Below, in pieces: positions 1 through 7,313 of a DNA stretch of 64,000 nt. Source of the DNA: Streptomyces sp. YPW6 (GTDB taxonomy: Bacteria; Actinomycetota; Actinomycetes; Streptomycetales; Streptomycetaceae); contig NZ_CP076457.1 of NCBI RefSeq assembly GCF_018866325.1, positions 186,001-250,000 of the forward strand, given 5' to 3'. Within the stretch, counting starts at the first letter, position 1. Each line of letters opens with the position of its first letter. The notes below the pieces were generated by a model. That model had not been told where the DNA came from and did not search any database. It worked only from the letters and a program-made list of their open reading frames with translations. A program made the translations under genes and the position numbers.

Positions 1-123
1 GGCCTTCGCCCGCAGCCGTCGGCGGTGCTCGGGATCGGTCGCCCGGTCGGCGGCGCGGCCCAGTTCCTCGGCGCGTTCCCGGGTGCGGCGGGCTCGCTCC
101 TCCGGGCTGTCGTACAGGTTCAT
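1..123 (-). CDS. DUF6381-like small charged protein (C-terminus outside window)
   Basis: The reverse strand opens with ATG at 121-123 behind a clear GGAGG ribosome site and runs off the left edge, so only the first 41 residues are visible. They begin MNLYDSPEERARRTRERAEE and continue as a strongly charged helix rich in Arg and Glu, with a TDPEHRRRLR segment. This matches my memory of the small Streptomyces family DUF6381, whose members carry a 'RAxxxRERAxELxxAAxRATDPExRxRL' pattern. No function is established. The family assignment is from pattern memory only. Confidence 0.7.
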   Translation of the reverse strand, partial: MNLYDSPEERARRTRERAEELGRAADRATDPEHRRRLRAKA

Positions 124-316
124 GGGGGTGTCCTCCGTCGTGGGTCCTCCGTCGGCGACCGGCGGTGCGTGCGCGTCCGGAGCCCCAGCGTCACCGGAGT
201 CGGTGCGGTCCGCATCTCCTGCGGCTACGTTCGGTGACGACGCCGGGTGATCCCGATCCGGCGACGGCGCGGCCCCACCACCGGTCGCACCGGTGGTGGG
301 GCCGCGCGGGAGCGGT

Positions 317-496
317 TCAGCGTCGGCGCGAGCCGCCGATCCGGGTGCCCGCGCCCACGCCCGCGACATGCAGGGCGAGGAGCATGAGGCCGAGCAGCAT
401 CACGTTGGTCGAGGCGAACACGTCGTTGGTGGAGATGTCGGCCGCGTTGATCAGGAACGCGATGAAGAACAGGACTGCGGCAGCTATACCGAGCAT
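317..496 (-). CDS. Small two-helix membrane protein, 59 aa
   Basis: ATG at 494-496 follows a good AAGGAG site and the frame closes with TGA at 317-319. The product has two hydrophobic stretches, about residues 3-17 (IAAAVLFFIAFLINAAD) and 29-45 (VMLLGLMLLALHVAG), separated by a short polar loop (ISTNDVFAST), and ends with a basic tail GGSRRR. It looks like an integral membrane microprotein of the kind common in Streptomyces, with both ends probably cytoplasmic. No enzymatic motif is present and the function is unknown. It lies between two reverse-strand genes but is separated from both by more than 120 bases. Confidence 0.65.
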   Translation of the reverse strand: MLGIAAAVLFFIAFLINAADISTNDVFASTNVMLLGLMLLALHVAGVGAGTRIGGSRRR

Positions 497-618
497 GGGG
501 AGCTCCTTCCGAGCGGTGCCCTCCGTGTGCCCGGGATCGCGGGGCGTACGCCGGGGTGCGTCTGCCTCGGCGGTCGGCCGGACGCCGGACCGAGCGGAGA
601 CCGGCCGGCCGGGGACGG

Positions 619-1053
619 TCAGTCGGCGGTGTGGTCCGGATGTCCCTCGGTCCGCCGCGCCGCCTTCATCTCGGCCTCGTAGAGATGGTCGCGGCCCTCG
701 GCGAGGTCCTGTCTGATCTCCCGTTCGACCGTGCGGAACACCTCGTAGTAGGTGGAGTTGTACTCCTCGACGATCTGGAACGTCCAGTGCCCGGGGATGA
801 CGTTGCGGCCGAGGATCTCCCGTTCGACCTGGTCGGCCCGGTGCCCGTGCCCCGCGGCCCGGAGCAACCGTACGGCGTCGTCGAGGGCCAGGTCGGCGCT
901 CCCGGTGAGCTGGTGGAAGTCGTAGAGGGCGCCGCGGGCCCGCTCAGCGGTCTCCAGCGCCTTCGACAGCGCCCCCAGCGCCTCGACGGTCGTGTCGGTG
1001 ACGCCTTCGGGCCGCCGGTGCCGCCGGTCGGGAGGTGGAGGTGCGGAGGTCAT
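619..1053 (-). CDS. Hypothetical protein, 144 aa, helical
   Basis: ATG at 1051-1053 sits behind AAGGAG (CACAAGGAGCCGC) and the ORF shows normal Streptomyces third-position GC bias. After a Pro/Arg-rich start (about 1-20) the product is predicted to be helical and soluble, with a central segment that includes LYDFHQLTGSADLALDDAVR and a conserved-looking core HWTFQIVEEYNSTYYEVFR. I recognise it as a conserved Streptomyces hypothetical type but know no function. No signal peptide or TM segment. It is the next gene downstream of the Spo0M-like gene, beyond a strong hairpin, so probably a separate unit. Confidence 0.7.
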   Translation of the reverse strand: MTSAPPPPDRRHRRPEGVTDTTVEALGALSKALETAERARGALYDFHQLTGSADLALDDAVRLLRAAGHGHRADQVEREILGRNVIPGHWTFQIVEEYNSTYYEVFRTVEREIRQDLAEGRDHLYEAEMKAARRTEGHPDHTAD

Positions 1054-1137
1054 GCGGCTCCTTGTGCGCGGCGGCGGGGGTTCGCTCCCTCCTTCCTACC
1101 CGGAATCCGCCGCTCCCGCCGGACCCGACCGGCGAGA

Positions 1138-1232
1138 CGGCCGAGCGTCCGGCCAGGGGCGGACGCTCGGCCGGGGCGGGAAACAGGGCCCGGGCCGGCC
1201 GGGGCGGAGAGGGACCGGCCTCCTCCGCCCCG
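1138..1232 (-). terminator. Terminator hairpins downstream of the spo0M-like gene
   Basis: Two GC-rich inverted repeats lie just beyond the stop of the gene at 1246-2226. The closer one (about 1199-1232) has CCGGGGCGGA arms with one bulge. The second (1138-1173) is a perfect 14-bp stem with an 8-nt loop. Neither is followed by a T-run, as is usual for Streptomyces terminators. Confidence 0.6.
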
Positions 1233-1245
1233 GGGCTCCCTCGGG

Positions 1246-2226
1246 TCAGCCCTCGTCCTCGCCCTCCTCCTCGTCGCCCTCCTCGTCCTCGAAGGCGTCA
1301 CCGATCTCGTCGACGACCTCGGCCGCCACCATGCCGCCGACCACGCCGACGGCCACACCCGCCGCGACCCCGGCCACAACCGCGCCCGTGCCGGGTCCCG
1401 ACCGGTGCCGGTCGCCGTGGCCGTCGCCGTACGGGGGCGGCGCGGCATGGGCCTCGTGGCCGGCGATGACCTCCTTCAGCCAGGCGTCGACCTGGGCGTT
1501 CCAGTCGGTCTGGGAGGCCGCGTGGTGGGACGCGGTGAAGCGGTGCACCGTGTCGTGGCCCTCGGTGAACAGCCCGGCGCGCTTGTCCGCCTCGATGACG
1601 ACCTCCAGACCGCCCGGTGCGGCGATAAAGGTCACCTCGATCTCGTTCACGGCGTGCGCGTGCCCGGCCGGCGGGAGGATCTCGATCTCCTGGTAGCAGG
1701 GCAGCTGCTGACCGGTGCCGCGGATGTGGCCGAGCTCCAGGTCCGCGGACCTGAACACGTAACCGAGCTGGCCGAAGGCCTCCAGGATCGCTTCCTGGGC
1801 GGGCAGCGGCCCGACCGCGAGCGCGTCGAGGTCGCCCTTGTCGCGGGCCCCCGCGATCTCCAGCTCCGTCCGGATGCCGAGCACGGGGCCGAGGTGCTGG
1901 CCGTGGAGATGAGTGACCGGCGTCTCCCACGGCAGGGTGACGGTGAAGGGCACCGTGTGGTCGGCCTCCTCCGCCAGCCGGAAGCCGCCGCCGACGGTGA
2001 ACCGTTCGAGGACGACCGTCGCCTCGTCCTCTTCCTCCTGGCCCTCCCTCTCGACCCGGGCGACGAGGAGAAGGGAGATCCGGTCGACCGTCGCGTCCGA
2101 CCCGCCGCCCCGGAGGCGGACCTCCCCGGAGAGGGGGCCACCGGGCAGGGCCGGGCCGGGGTGCAGAACGGTATCGACGGAGGGTCCACCGACCCCGAGG
2201 GCTCCGAGCAACTTCTTGAACACCAT
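1246..2226 (-). CDS. Sporulation-control protein Spo0M-like (arrestin fold)
   Basis: Start MVFKKLLGALGVGGPSVDTV and the following beta-rich stretch with LSGEVRLRGG are typical of the Spo0M (SpoOM) family, cytoplasmic arrestin-like proteins that influence sporulation in Bacillus and are widespread in Streptomyces. Most of the protein (about 1-245) is the Spo0M domain. A further region, about 245-326, has a Gly/Val/Ala-rich hydrophobic stretch followed by an acidic Glu/Asp tail (EDEEGDEEEGEDEG) that ends the protein. ATG at 2224-2226 has AAGGAG about 12 nt upstream. It is transcribed away from the CNNM pair. Role in this organism is inferred from family only. Confidence 0.85.
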   Translation of the reverse strand: MVFKKLLGALGVGGPSVDTVLHPGPALPGGPLSGEVRLRGGGSDATVDRISLLLVARVEREGQEEEDEATVVLERFTVGGGFRLAEEADHTVPFTVTLPWETPVTHLHGQHLGPVLGIRTELEIAGARDKGDLDALAVGPLPAQEAILEAFGQLGYVFRSADLELGHIRGTGQQLPCYQEIEILPPAGHAHAVNEIEVTFIAAPGGLEVVIEADKRAGLFTEGHDTVHRFTASHHAASQTDWNAQVDAWLKEVIAGHEAHAAPPPYGDGHGDRHRSGPGTGAVVAGVAAGVAVGVVGGMVAAEVVDEIGDAFEDEEGDEEEGEDEG

Positions 2227-2610
2227 GTGCGGCGTCCGCTCCTTCTGTGGATGGGCGATCGAGGGGCGTGAGCCGCCTCGCCGGGCAGAAGCTCCCGGGA
2301 GGTAAAGGATTTCCCAAGCTCGCGAACGCTACGCACAGTTCCGGCCATCAAGATCGCGGGCGACCGCCCCGCGCCCGCACCCCGTCACCCACCGCGAGCA
2401 CCCTTCCCCGAACGGCACCCTGTGTGACACCCGCCACTCCCCATTGCTTTGCGCTCCCTTTACTATCTATCAGACGGGTTTCACACCCGGCCCCCATCGT
2501 CGATCCCGACGACCCGAACAGAGAAGGAGCTGCGGCACCGCAATGGGTGAGCCTCCCAGTACGAACCGTGTCATCCCCGACCCCACGCACCAGGGGACGG
2601 AGGTGACACG
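2227..2610. other. Divergent intergenic region, 384 bp
   Basis: Holds the promoters of the reverse-strand spo0M-like gene and the forward CNNM pair. An AT-richer patch around 2440-2475 (CTTTACTATCTATCAG) stands out in this GC-rich context and could mark a promoter, but I see no convincing -35/-10 pair. A short ORF (2543-2614) overlaps the CNNM start and is listed separately. Confidence 0.5.
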
Positions 2611-2614
2611 GTGA
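2543..2614 (+). CDS. Possible 23-aa upstream ORF overlapping the CNNM start
   Basis: ATG at 2543 opens a 23-codon frame (MGEPPSTNRVIPDPTHQGTE, then VTR) whose TGA overlaps the GTG start of the next gene. An AAGGAG lies 13 nt upstream, which is long spacing. The overlap geometry suggests either translational coupling or a regulatory leader; the coding evidence is weak because the peptide is so short. Confidence 0.3.
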   Translation: MGEPPSTNRVIPDPTHQGTEVTR

Positions 2615-3948
2615 GCGAAGTGGTCCTTCTTCTCCTCGCCCTCGCGCTGACACTGGCCTGTGCGGTGTTCGTCGCGGCGGAGTTCTCGCTCACGACCATC
2701 GAGCGGAGCGAGCTCGAACGCGCCGCGAAGGCCGGCGAGCGCGGCGCCGAGAGCGCCCTCAAGGCGGCCAAGCGTCTCACCTTCCAGCTCTCCGGCGCGC
2801 AGCTCGGCATCACCGTGACCTCCCTGGTCATCGGCATGCTGGCCGAGCCGTCCCTCGCGGTGCTGCTGCGCGGCCCGCTGGAGGCCGTCGGTCTGCCGTC
2901 CGGCGCCGTGTCCTCGGTCGCCACGCTCCTCGGCGTGGCCGTCTCCACCGTGGTCCTCATGGTCGTCGGCGAGCTGGTCCCGAAGAACTGGGCGATCTCC
3001 AGCCCGCTCACGGTCGCCAAGGTCGTCTCGACCCCGCAGCGGGCGTTCACGGCTGCTTTCGGGCCGCTGATCCGGCATCTCAACAACACCGCGAACCGGT
3101 TCGTACGGCGACTGGGCCTGGAGCCGGCCGAGGAGCTGGCCTCCGCCCGTACGCCGCAGGAGCTGGTGGCGCTCGCCGAGCACTCCGCCCGGGAGGGCGC
3201 CATCGAGCAGGACTCGGCCGAGCTCTTCGTCCGTACCCTGCACCTGGCCGAGCTGTCCGCCGAGAACGTCATGACGCCGCGCGTCGACGTCCGGGCGCTG
3301 GAGGCGCACGCCACCGCGGCCGACGCCGCCAACCTCACGCTGGCCACCGGCCTCTCCCGCTTCCCGGTCTACCGGGACAGCCTGGACGAGGTCATCGGCA
3401 CGGTCCACATCCGCGACGTCCTCGCGCTGGACGAGGCGGAGCGGCCCCGGACGCCCGTGACGGCGCTCGCCACCGAGCCGCTCCTCGTCCCCGACTCGCT
3501 CCCCGTCGACCGGCTGCTGGCGCAGTTGCGCAAGCACCGGACGATGGCCGTGGTGATCGACGAGTACGGCGGTACGGCGGGGGTCGCCACCGTCGAGGAC
3601 ATCGTGGAGGAGGTCGTGGGCGAGGTCCGCGACGAGCACGACCCCCATGAGCGCCCCGACCTCGCACCGGCCGAGCCGCTCGGCGACGGCCGCCAGGTGT
3701 GGGCGGCCGAGGGCAGCATCCGGCTCGACCAGCTCGACCGGATCGGGTTCACCGCGCCGGAAGGGCCCTACGAGACGCTCGCCGGTCTGCTCGCCAACCA
3801 GCTGGCCCGCATCCCCGTCCGCGCGGACCGGGTGGAGATCGGCGGCTGGCAGTTCGACGTGCTCGACATCGAGCACCACCGGGCCGACCGGGTCCGGATC
3901 ACCGCGCCTGTGCCGGCGCTCGCCCTCGTGGAGGAGGACGCCCGATGA
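2611..3948 (+). CDS. CNNM/HlyC-CorC family membrane protein (DUF21-CBS-CorC_HlyC)
   Basis: 445 aa. The N-terminal DUF21/CNNM membrane domain (about 1-195) contains an initial TM helix (VVLLLLALALTLACAVFVAA), the family segment SLTTIERSELER, and later helices with GELVPKNWAI. A CBS pair follows (about 215-335, beginning MTPRVDV), then a C-terminal CorC_HlyC domain (about 350-430). This is the full three-part architecture of proteins annotated as hemolysins but now linked to Mg2+ or other divalent-cation transport and sensing. GTG 2611 has a strong GGAGG (ACGGAGGTGACACG). It overlaps the next gene by 4 bp (ATGA), so the two are translationally coupled and probably act together. Transport function is inferred from family. 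Confidence 0.9.
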   Translation: MSEVVLLLLALALTLACAVFVAAEFSLTTIERSELERAAKAGERGAESALKAAKRLTFQLSGAQLGITVTSLVIGMLAEPSLAVLLRGPLEAVGLPSGAVSSVATLLGVAVSTVVLMVVGELVPKNWAISSPLTVAKVVSTPQRAFTAAFGPLIRHLNNTANRFVRRLGLEPAEELASARTPQELVALAEHSAREGAIEQDSAELFVRTLHLAELSAENVMTPRVDVRALEAHATAADAANLTLATGLSRFPVYRDSLDEVIGTVHIRDVLALDEAERPRTPVTALATEPLLVPDSLPVDRLLAQLRKHRTMAVVIDEYGGTAGVATVEDIVEEVVGEVRDEHDPHERPDLAPAEPLGDGRQVWAAEGSIRLDQLDRIGFTAPEGPYETLAGLLANQLARIPVRADRVEIGGWQFDVLDIEHHRADRVRITAPVPALALVEEDAR

Positions 3949-4961
3949 CCACGATCCAGCTCGCCATCGGCGCGCTCACCCTCCTGACCAACGCGTTCTT
4001 CGTGGGCGCGGAGTTCGCGCTCATCTCGGTCCGCCGCAGCCAGATCGAGCCCCAGGCCGTCCGGGGCAGCCGCCGTGCCCGGAGCACGCTGTGGGGTCTG
4101 GAACACCTGTCGGCCGCGATGGCCACCGCGCAGCTCGGCATCACCATCTCCTCGCTGGTGCTGGGCGCCGTCGCGGAACCCGCCATCGCCCATCTGCTGG
4201 AGCCGCCGTTCGACGCGGCCGGTGTGCCCGACGCGCTGGTCCACCCGATCGCCTTCGTGATCGCGCTGACGCTGGCGACGTATCTGCACATGCTCATCGG
4301 CGAGATGATCCCGAAGAACATCGCGCTGGCCGCCCCCGTCGCCACCGCCCTGGCGCTCGGACCGTCCCTGGTGGCCCTGACCCGGGCGCTGCGGCCGGTC
4401 ATCTTCGGCATCAACGCCTTCGCCAACATGCTGCTGCGGCTGCTCAAGGTGGAGCCCAAGGACGAGGTCGCCTCGGTGTTCACCGACGACGAGCTCGTGC
4501 GGCTGGTGAAGGACTCCAGCGAGGCCGGGCTGCTGGCCCCGGCCGACGGGGAGCGCCTGCGGGACGCCCTGGAGCTCGGGACCCGGCCGGTCGGTGAGGT
4601 GATGGTGCCGCTGAACCGGACCGTCACCGTCGACCTCGGCATCACCCCGCAGGGTCTGGAGCGGGCGGCGGTCGCGTCGGGCTTCTCGCGGCTGCCGGTC
4701 ACCGGCCCCGACGACGGGCTGCTGGGCTACTTCCACATCAAGGACGCCCTCGGCGTCGCGGAGCGCACCGAGGCGCTGCCGACGAGCGCCCTCCACCCGG
4801 TCATCCGGGTCGAGATCGACACCCCGCTCGACGACACCCTCACCGCGATGCGCGCCGCCGGTACGCACCTCGCCGCCGTCACCGGAGGCAAGGGCACCGT
4901 CATCGGCTTCGTGACCATGGAGGACGTCCTGGACGAGCTGGTGGGGGCCGCCGCGGTCTGA
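3945..4961 (+). CDS. CNNM/HlyC family membrane protein lacking the CorC_HlyC domain
   Basis: 338 aa, ATG at 3945 overlapping the preceding stop. It has the DUF21/CNNM membrane domain (about 1-190; FVGAEFALISVRRSQIE, then LGITISSLVLGAVAEPA and GEMIPKNIAL) followed by a CBS pair (about 215-335) that ends in the typical GFVTMEDVLDELVG. The protein stops there, so the C-terminal CorC_HlyC domain of its partner is missing. A full-length plus shortened CNNM pair in tandem is common in actinobacteria and may form a heteromeric membrane complex; that is inference. A strong hairpin terminator follows. Confidence 0.9.
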   Translation: MTTIQLAIGALTLLTNAFFVGAEFALISVRRSQIEPQAVRGSRRARSTLWGLEHLSAAMATAQLGITISSLVLGAVAEPAIAHLLEPPFDAAGVPDALVHPIAFVIALTLATYLHMLIGEMIPKNIALAAPVATALALGPSLVALTRALRPVIFGINAFANMLLRLLKVEPKDEVASVFTDDELVRLVKDSSEAGLLAPADGERLRDALELGTRPVGEVMVPLNRTVTVDLGITPQGLERAAVASGFSRLPVTGPDDGLLGYFHIKDALGVAERTEALPTSALHPVIRVEIDTPLDDTLTAMRAAGTHLAAVTGGKGTVIGFVTMEDVLDELVGAAAV

Positions 4962-4998
4962 CCGGCCCGCCGGCGCCCACCGGCGTACGAAGCGGAAG

Positions 4999-5032
4999 GA
5001 GAGGCGGTCCGTCGTGCGACGGGCCGCCTCTC
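4999..5032 (+). terminator. Hairpin terminator after the CNNM operon
   Basis: A 16-bp stem with one T/G mismatch (AGAGGCGG then CCGTCG, closing with their complements) and a 2-nt loop, about 40 nt after the stop at 4961. Confidence 0.7.
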
Positions 5033-5086
5033 ACGCTTCCGTGCACAGGGCTCTCCCGGCCCCGCCCGAGCGCGTAAGCTCGGCGG

Positions 5087-5707
5087 ATGGCCAAGTACTT
5101 CGACGTGCACCCCGCAAACCCCCAGCCCCGCACCATCGGCACGGTGGTCGACAGCATCCGGTCCGGTGCGCTCGTCGCGTACCCCACCGACTCGTGCTAC
5201 GCCCTGGGCTGCCAGTTGGGCAACCGCGACGCCATCGACCGGATCAGGACGATCCGGAACCTCGACGACCGGCACCACTTCACGCTGGTGTGCCACGACT
5301 TCGCGCAGCTGGCACAGTTCGTCCGCGTGGACAACGACGTGTTCCGCGCGGTCAAGGCGGCGACACCCGGCAGCTACACCTTCATCCTTCCCGCGACGAA
5401 GGAGGTTCCCCGCCAGCTGCTGCACCCGAAGAAGAAGACGGTCGGCGTCCGCATCCCCGACCACGTCGTCACCCAGGCGCTGGTCTCCGAGCTCGGCGAG
5501 CCCCTGCTCTCCAGCACCCTGCTGCTGCCGGACGAGGAGGAACCGCTGACGCAGGGCTGGGAGATCAAGGAGCGGCTCGACCACGAGGTGGACGCCGTCC
5601 TCGACTCGGGCGACTGCGGCACCGAGCCGACCACGGTCATCGACTTCTCCGGCGACGAGCCCGAGATCGTACGCCGCGGAGCCGGGGACACGTCCCGCTT
5701 CGAGTGA
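5087..5707 (+). CDS. YciO/Sua5/YrdC family protein (threonylcarbamoyl-AMP synthase-like)
   Basis: 206 aa. The fold signature is clear: an N-terminal segment with IRSGALVAYPTDSCYALGC (the nucleotide/threonine pocket), then RIRTIRNLDDRHHFTLVCHD, PGSYTFILPATKEVP and KKKTVGVRIPDH. These are the conserved blocks of the Sua5/YrdC/YciO superfamily, which includes the enzyme making threonylcarbamoyl-adenylate for the t6A modification of tRNA. The opening MAKYFDVHPANPQPRTI and the length without a Sua5 C-terminal domain fit the YciO subgroup, whose exact role is less certain than that of YrdC. ATG at 5087 begins a monocistronic unit after the terminator. Confidence 0.85.
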   Translation: MAKYFDVHPANPQPRTIGTVVDSIRSGALVAYPTDSCYALGCQLGNRDAIDRIRTIRNLDDRHHFTLVCHDFAQLAQFVRVDNDVFRAVKAATPGSYTFILPATKEVPRQLLHPKKKTVGVRIPDHVVTQALVSELGEPLLSSTLLLPDEEEPLTQGWEIKERLDHEVDAVLDSGDCGTEPTTVIDFSGDEPEIVRRGAGDTSRFE

Positions 5708-5738
5708 TCCGGGCCGGTGTCGGGGCAGACTGGCCGTC

Positions 5739-6371
5739 GTGACGGATGAACGACTGCGGTTCGACGGGTGGATCGCCGGTGTGGGGACCGCCTCGGGGAC
5801 CCGGCTGGTGGTCGGGCACTGGCCGGGTTCGCCCTTCGGGCCCTTCAGCGACGTGATGGTCGAGCATCCGGACGGCGAACGGATCCTGCTGGCCCCCTCG
5901 CGGCGGATCGCGGACTTCGTCGCCGCCACGTACCGCTTCGACCGGGTCGAGGTGGTGCCAGTGTCCGTCACCGCCGTCGCCCCGGACGGGGGATCCGCCT
6001 GGCTGGTGGAGGCGGGGCCGCTGCGCCTGCGGCTGCGTACCGGGCGCCGGACGGCCCTCGGTCTGCTGCTGTCCGCCGTGCCGGCCCCGTTCGCCCGCAG
6101 CCCGGTCTGGGCCACGCTGTGCGACGTACCGGCCCGGTTGCTGATGCCCGGCGTACGTACTCTGGGCCGCGCGGGCCCGGGGCGGCGGGAGTGGTACGGG
6201 GCGCGGGGGCTGCGGCAGGTCGTGGCGGCCGACGCCGTGCTGGACGGGGTGAGCCTGGGCGCGCTCGCCCCGCTCGATCCGCCGGTCGCCTTCGGGTTCG
6301 GCTCCGCCCCGCGCAGCCCCTCGCTCGTCCGCGTCACCACAACGGTGGAATTCGCGTCCGCCGGGCGGTGA
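5739..6371 (+). CDS. Hypothetical protein, 210 aa
   Basis: GTG start at 5739 (GTG ACG GAT GAA), 31 bp after the YciO-like gene. The product begins MTDERLRFDGWIAGVGTASG and contains motifs such as VVGHWPGSPFGPFSDVMVEH and RIADFVAATYRFDRVEVVPV. It appears to be a soluble beta-rich protein. It resembles a conserved Streptomyces hypothetical family whose function I do not know. No TM or signal peptide. A good terminator follows at 6382-6406. Confidence 0.7.
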   Translation: MTDERLRFDGWIAGVGTASGTRLVVGHWPGSPFGPFSDVMVEHPDGERILLAPSRRIADFVAATYRFDRVEVVPVSVTAVAPDGGSAWLVEAGPLRLRLRTGRRTALGLLLSAVPAPFARSPVWATLCDVPARLLMPGVRTLGRAGPGRREWYGARGLRQVVAADAVLDGVSLGALAPLDPPVAFGFGSAPRSPSLVRVTTTVEFASAGR

Positions 6372-6381
6372 GGACTCCGTC

Positions 6382-6406
6382 GGCCCCCGGGTGCGGTGCG
6401 GGGGCC
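6382..6406 (+). terminator. Rho-independent-like terminator
   Basis: Perfect 8-bp stem GGCCCCCG / CGGGGGCC with a 9-nt loop followed by TTT, 11 nt after the stop at 6371. Confidence 0.7.
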
Positions 6407-6487
6407 TTTGCCGAGCGGTCTTCGCACGGCGCGCGTCGAGGTCCGGCCGGGGATGCGAGGGTGCGGGGCGCGTCGCAGGGTGGACCC

Positions 6488-6712
6488 ATGGCGAATCCTC
6501 CGATCGTCATCCACCGGCCGACCCCCTCGGGCGGCCGCCGGGTGACCGTTCACTACGAAGGCCGGGACGAGATACTCGGGCTGGCCCACAGCGACCACGA
6601 CGTGATCGTGTTCCTGAGCGAGGCCGGCCTCGAAGAAGCGGACCGGATCCTCGACAACCCGGTCTGGGTGGAGTGGCGGGGCGGGCGGGCCCACAGCTAC
6701 GAGGCGGCCTGA
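6488..6712 (+). CDS. Hypothetical protein, 74 aa
   Basis: ATG at 6488 (ATGGCGAATCCTCCG) preceded by CGCAGGGTGGACCC. The product starts MANPPIVIHRPTPSGGRRVT and continues through YEGRDEILGLAHSDHDVIVF to an acidic helical end. It is a small soluble protein with normal codon bias, of a type commonly seen as conserved hypothetical in Streptomyces. No function recognised. Monocistronic, convergent with the reverse-strand P-loop gene. Confidence 0.7.
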   Translation: MANPPIVIHRPTPSGGRRVTVHYEGRDEILGLAHSDHDVIVFLSEAGLEEADRILDNPVWVEWRGGRAHSYEAA

Positions 6713-6779
6713 GAGCCGGCCGCCACCCGCACCGCCCCCGCCCCTCCGTGTCACCCCGCCGCGGCCCGCGTCCGGCGGC

Positions 6780-7313
6780 TCACCCGCGCAATCCGTCGAG
6801 GATGGCCGAAACCGTCTCCTCGGGCGTCTGGCCGGAGGTGTCCAGCCACCGCCCGATCCGGGGCGTCCCGCTGCGCAGATACGCGTCGAACGCCTCGACC
6901 GTCCACGCCCCGGACCCGGTCTTGCCCCGTCCCTCCTCCCGCTCGCGCACGGATTCCGGTGAGGGGGCGAGCACGACGACGTGCACCGGACGGGTACGGA
7001 CCCGGTCGACGTAACCCGGCAGATCCTCGCCGAGCACGATGTCCTGGACGACGGCCGTCCATCCGTCGTCCGCGTAGGCGTCGGCCACCTGCGCGGAGAT
7101 CGGCTGACGCAGGTCGAGCCGGCGCCGCGCCTCCTCGGCCTCATCGGGTGCCGGCTCCGCGCGGCCGGAGACGATCATGCGGCGGAAGACGTCGCCGCAC
7201 ACAGGGACCGCTGGCGGCAGGCTCTCCGCCAGGAGCTGGGCCACGGTGGACGTGCCCGCGGCCATCACCCCGGTGATCTGGACGACACAGGGGCCCAGGC
7301 CGACGCCCGTCAT
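6780..7313 (-). CDS. P-loop ATPase/kinase-like protein with altered Walker A
   Basis: 177 aa. The N-terminus has the beta-loop-helix of small P-loop kinases and chloramphenicol-phosphotransferase-like proteins (VVQITGVMAAGTSTVAQLLA), with an aspartate/arginine segment CGDVFRRMI and a later beta strand VHVVVLAPSPESVREREEGR. The usual Walker A lysine is absent: the loop reads GVMAAGTST where GxxxxGKS/T is expected (ACG in place of AAG). Its start overlaps the stop of the ABC-F gene by 4 bp (7310-7313), so it is coupled as the second gene of that operon. Function unknown; nucleotide binding may be weakened. Confidence 0.75.
   Translation of the reverse strand: MTGVGLGPCVVQITGVMAAGTSTVAQLLAESLPPAVPVCGDVFRRMIVSGRAEPAPDEAEEARRRLDLRQPISAQVADAYADDGWTAVVQDIVLGEDLPGYVDRVRTRPVHVVVLAPSPESVREREEGRGKTGSGAWTVEAFDAYLRSGTPRIGRWLDTSGQTPEETVSAILDGLRG

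Noticed and set aside
1035..1469. Forward Arg/Pro-rich frames over the spo0M-like gene
   Set aside because: Out-of-phase shadows with extreme Arg/Pro content and no ribosome sites.
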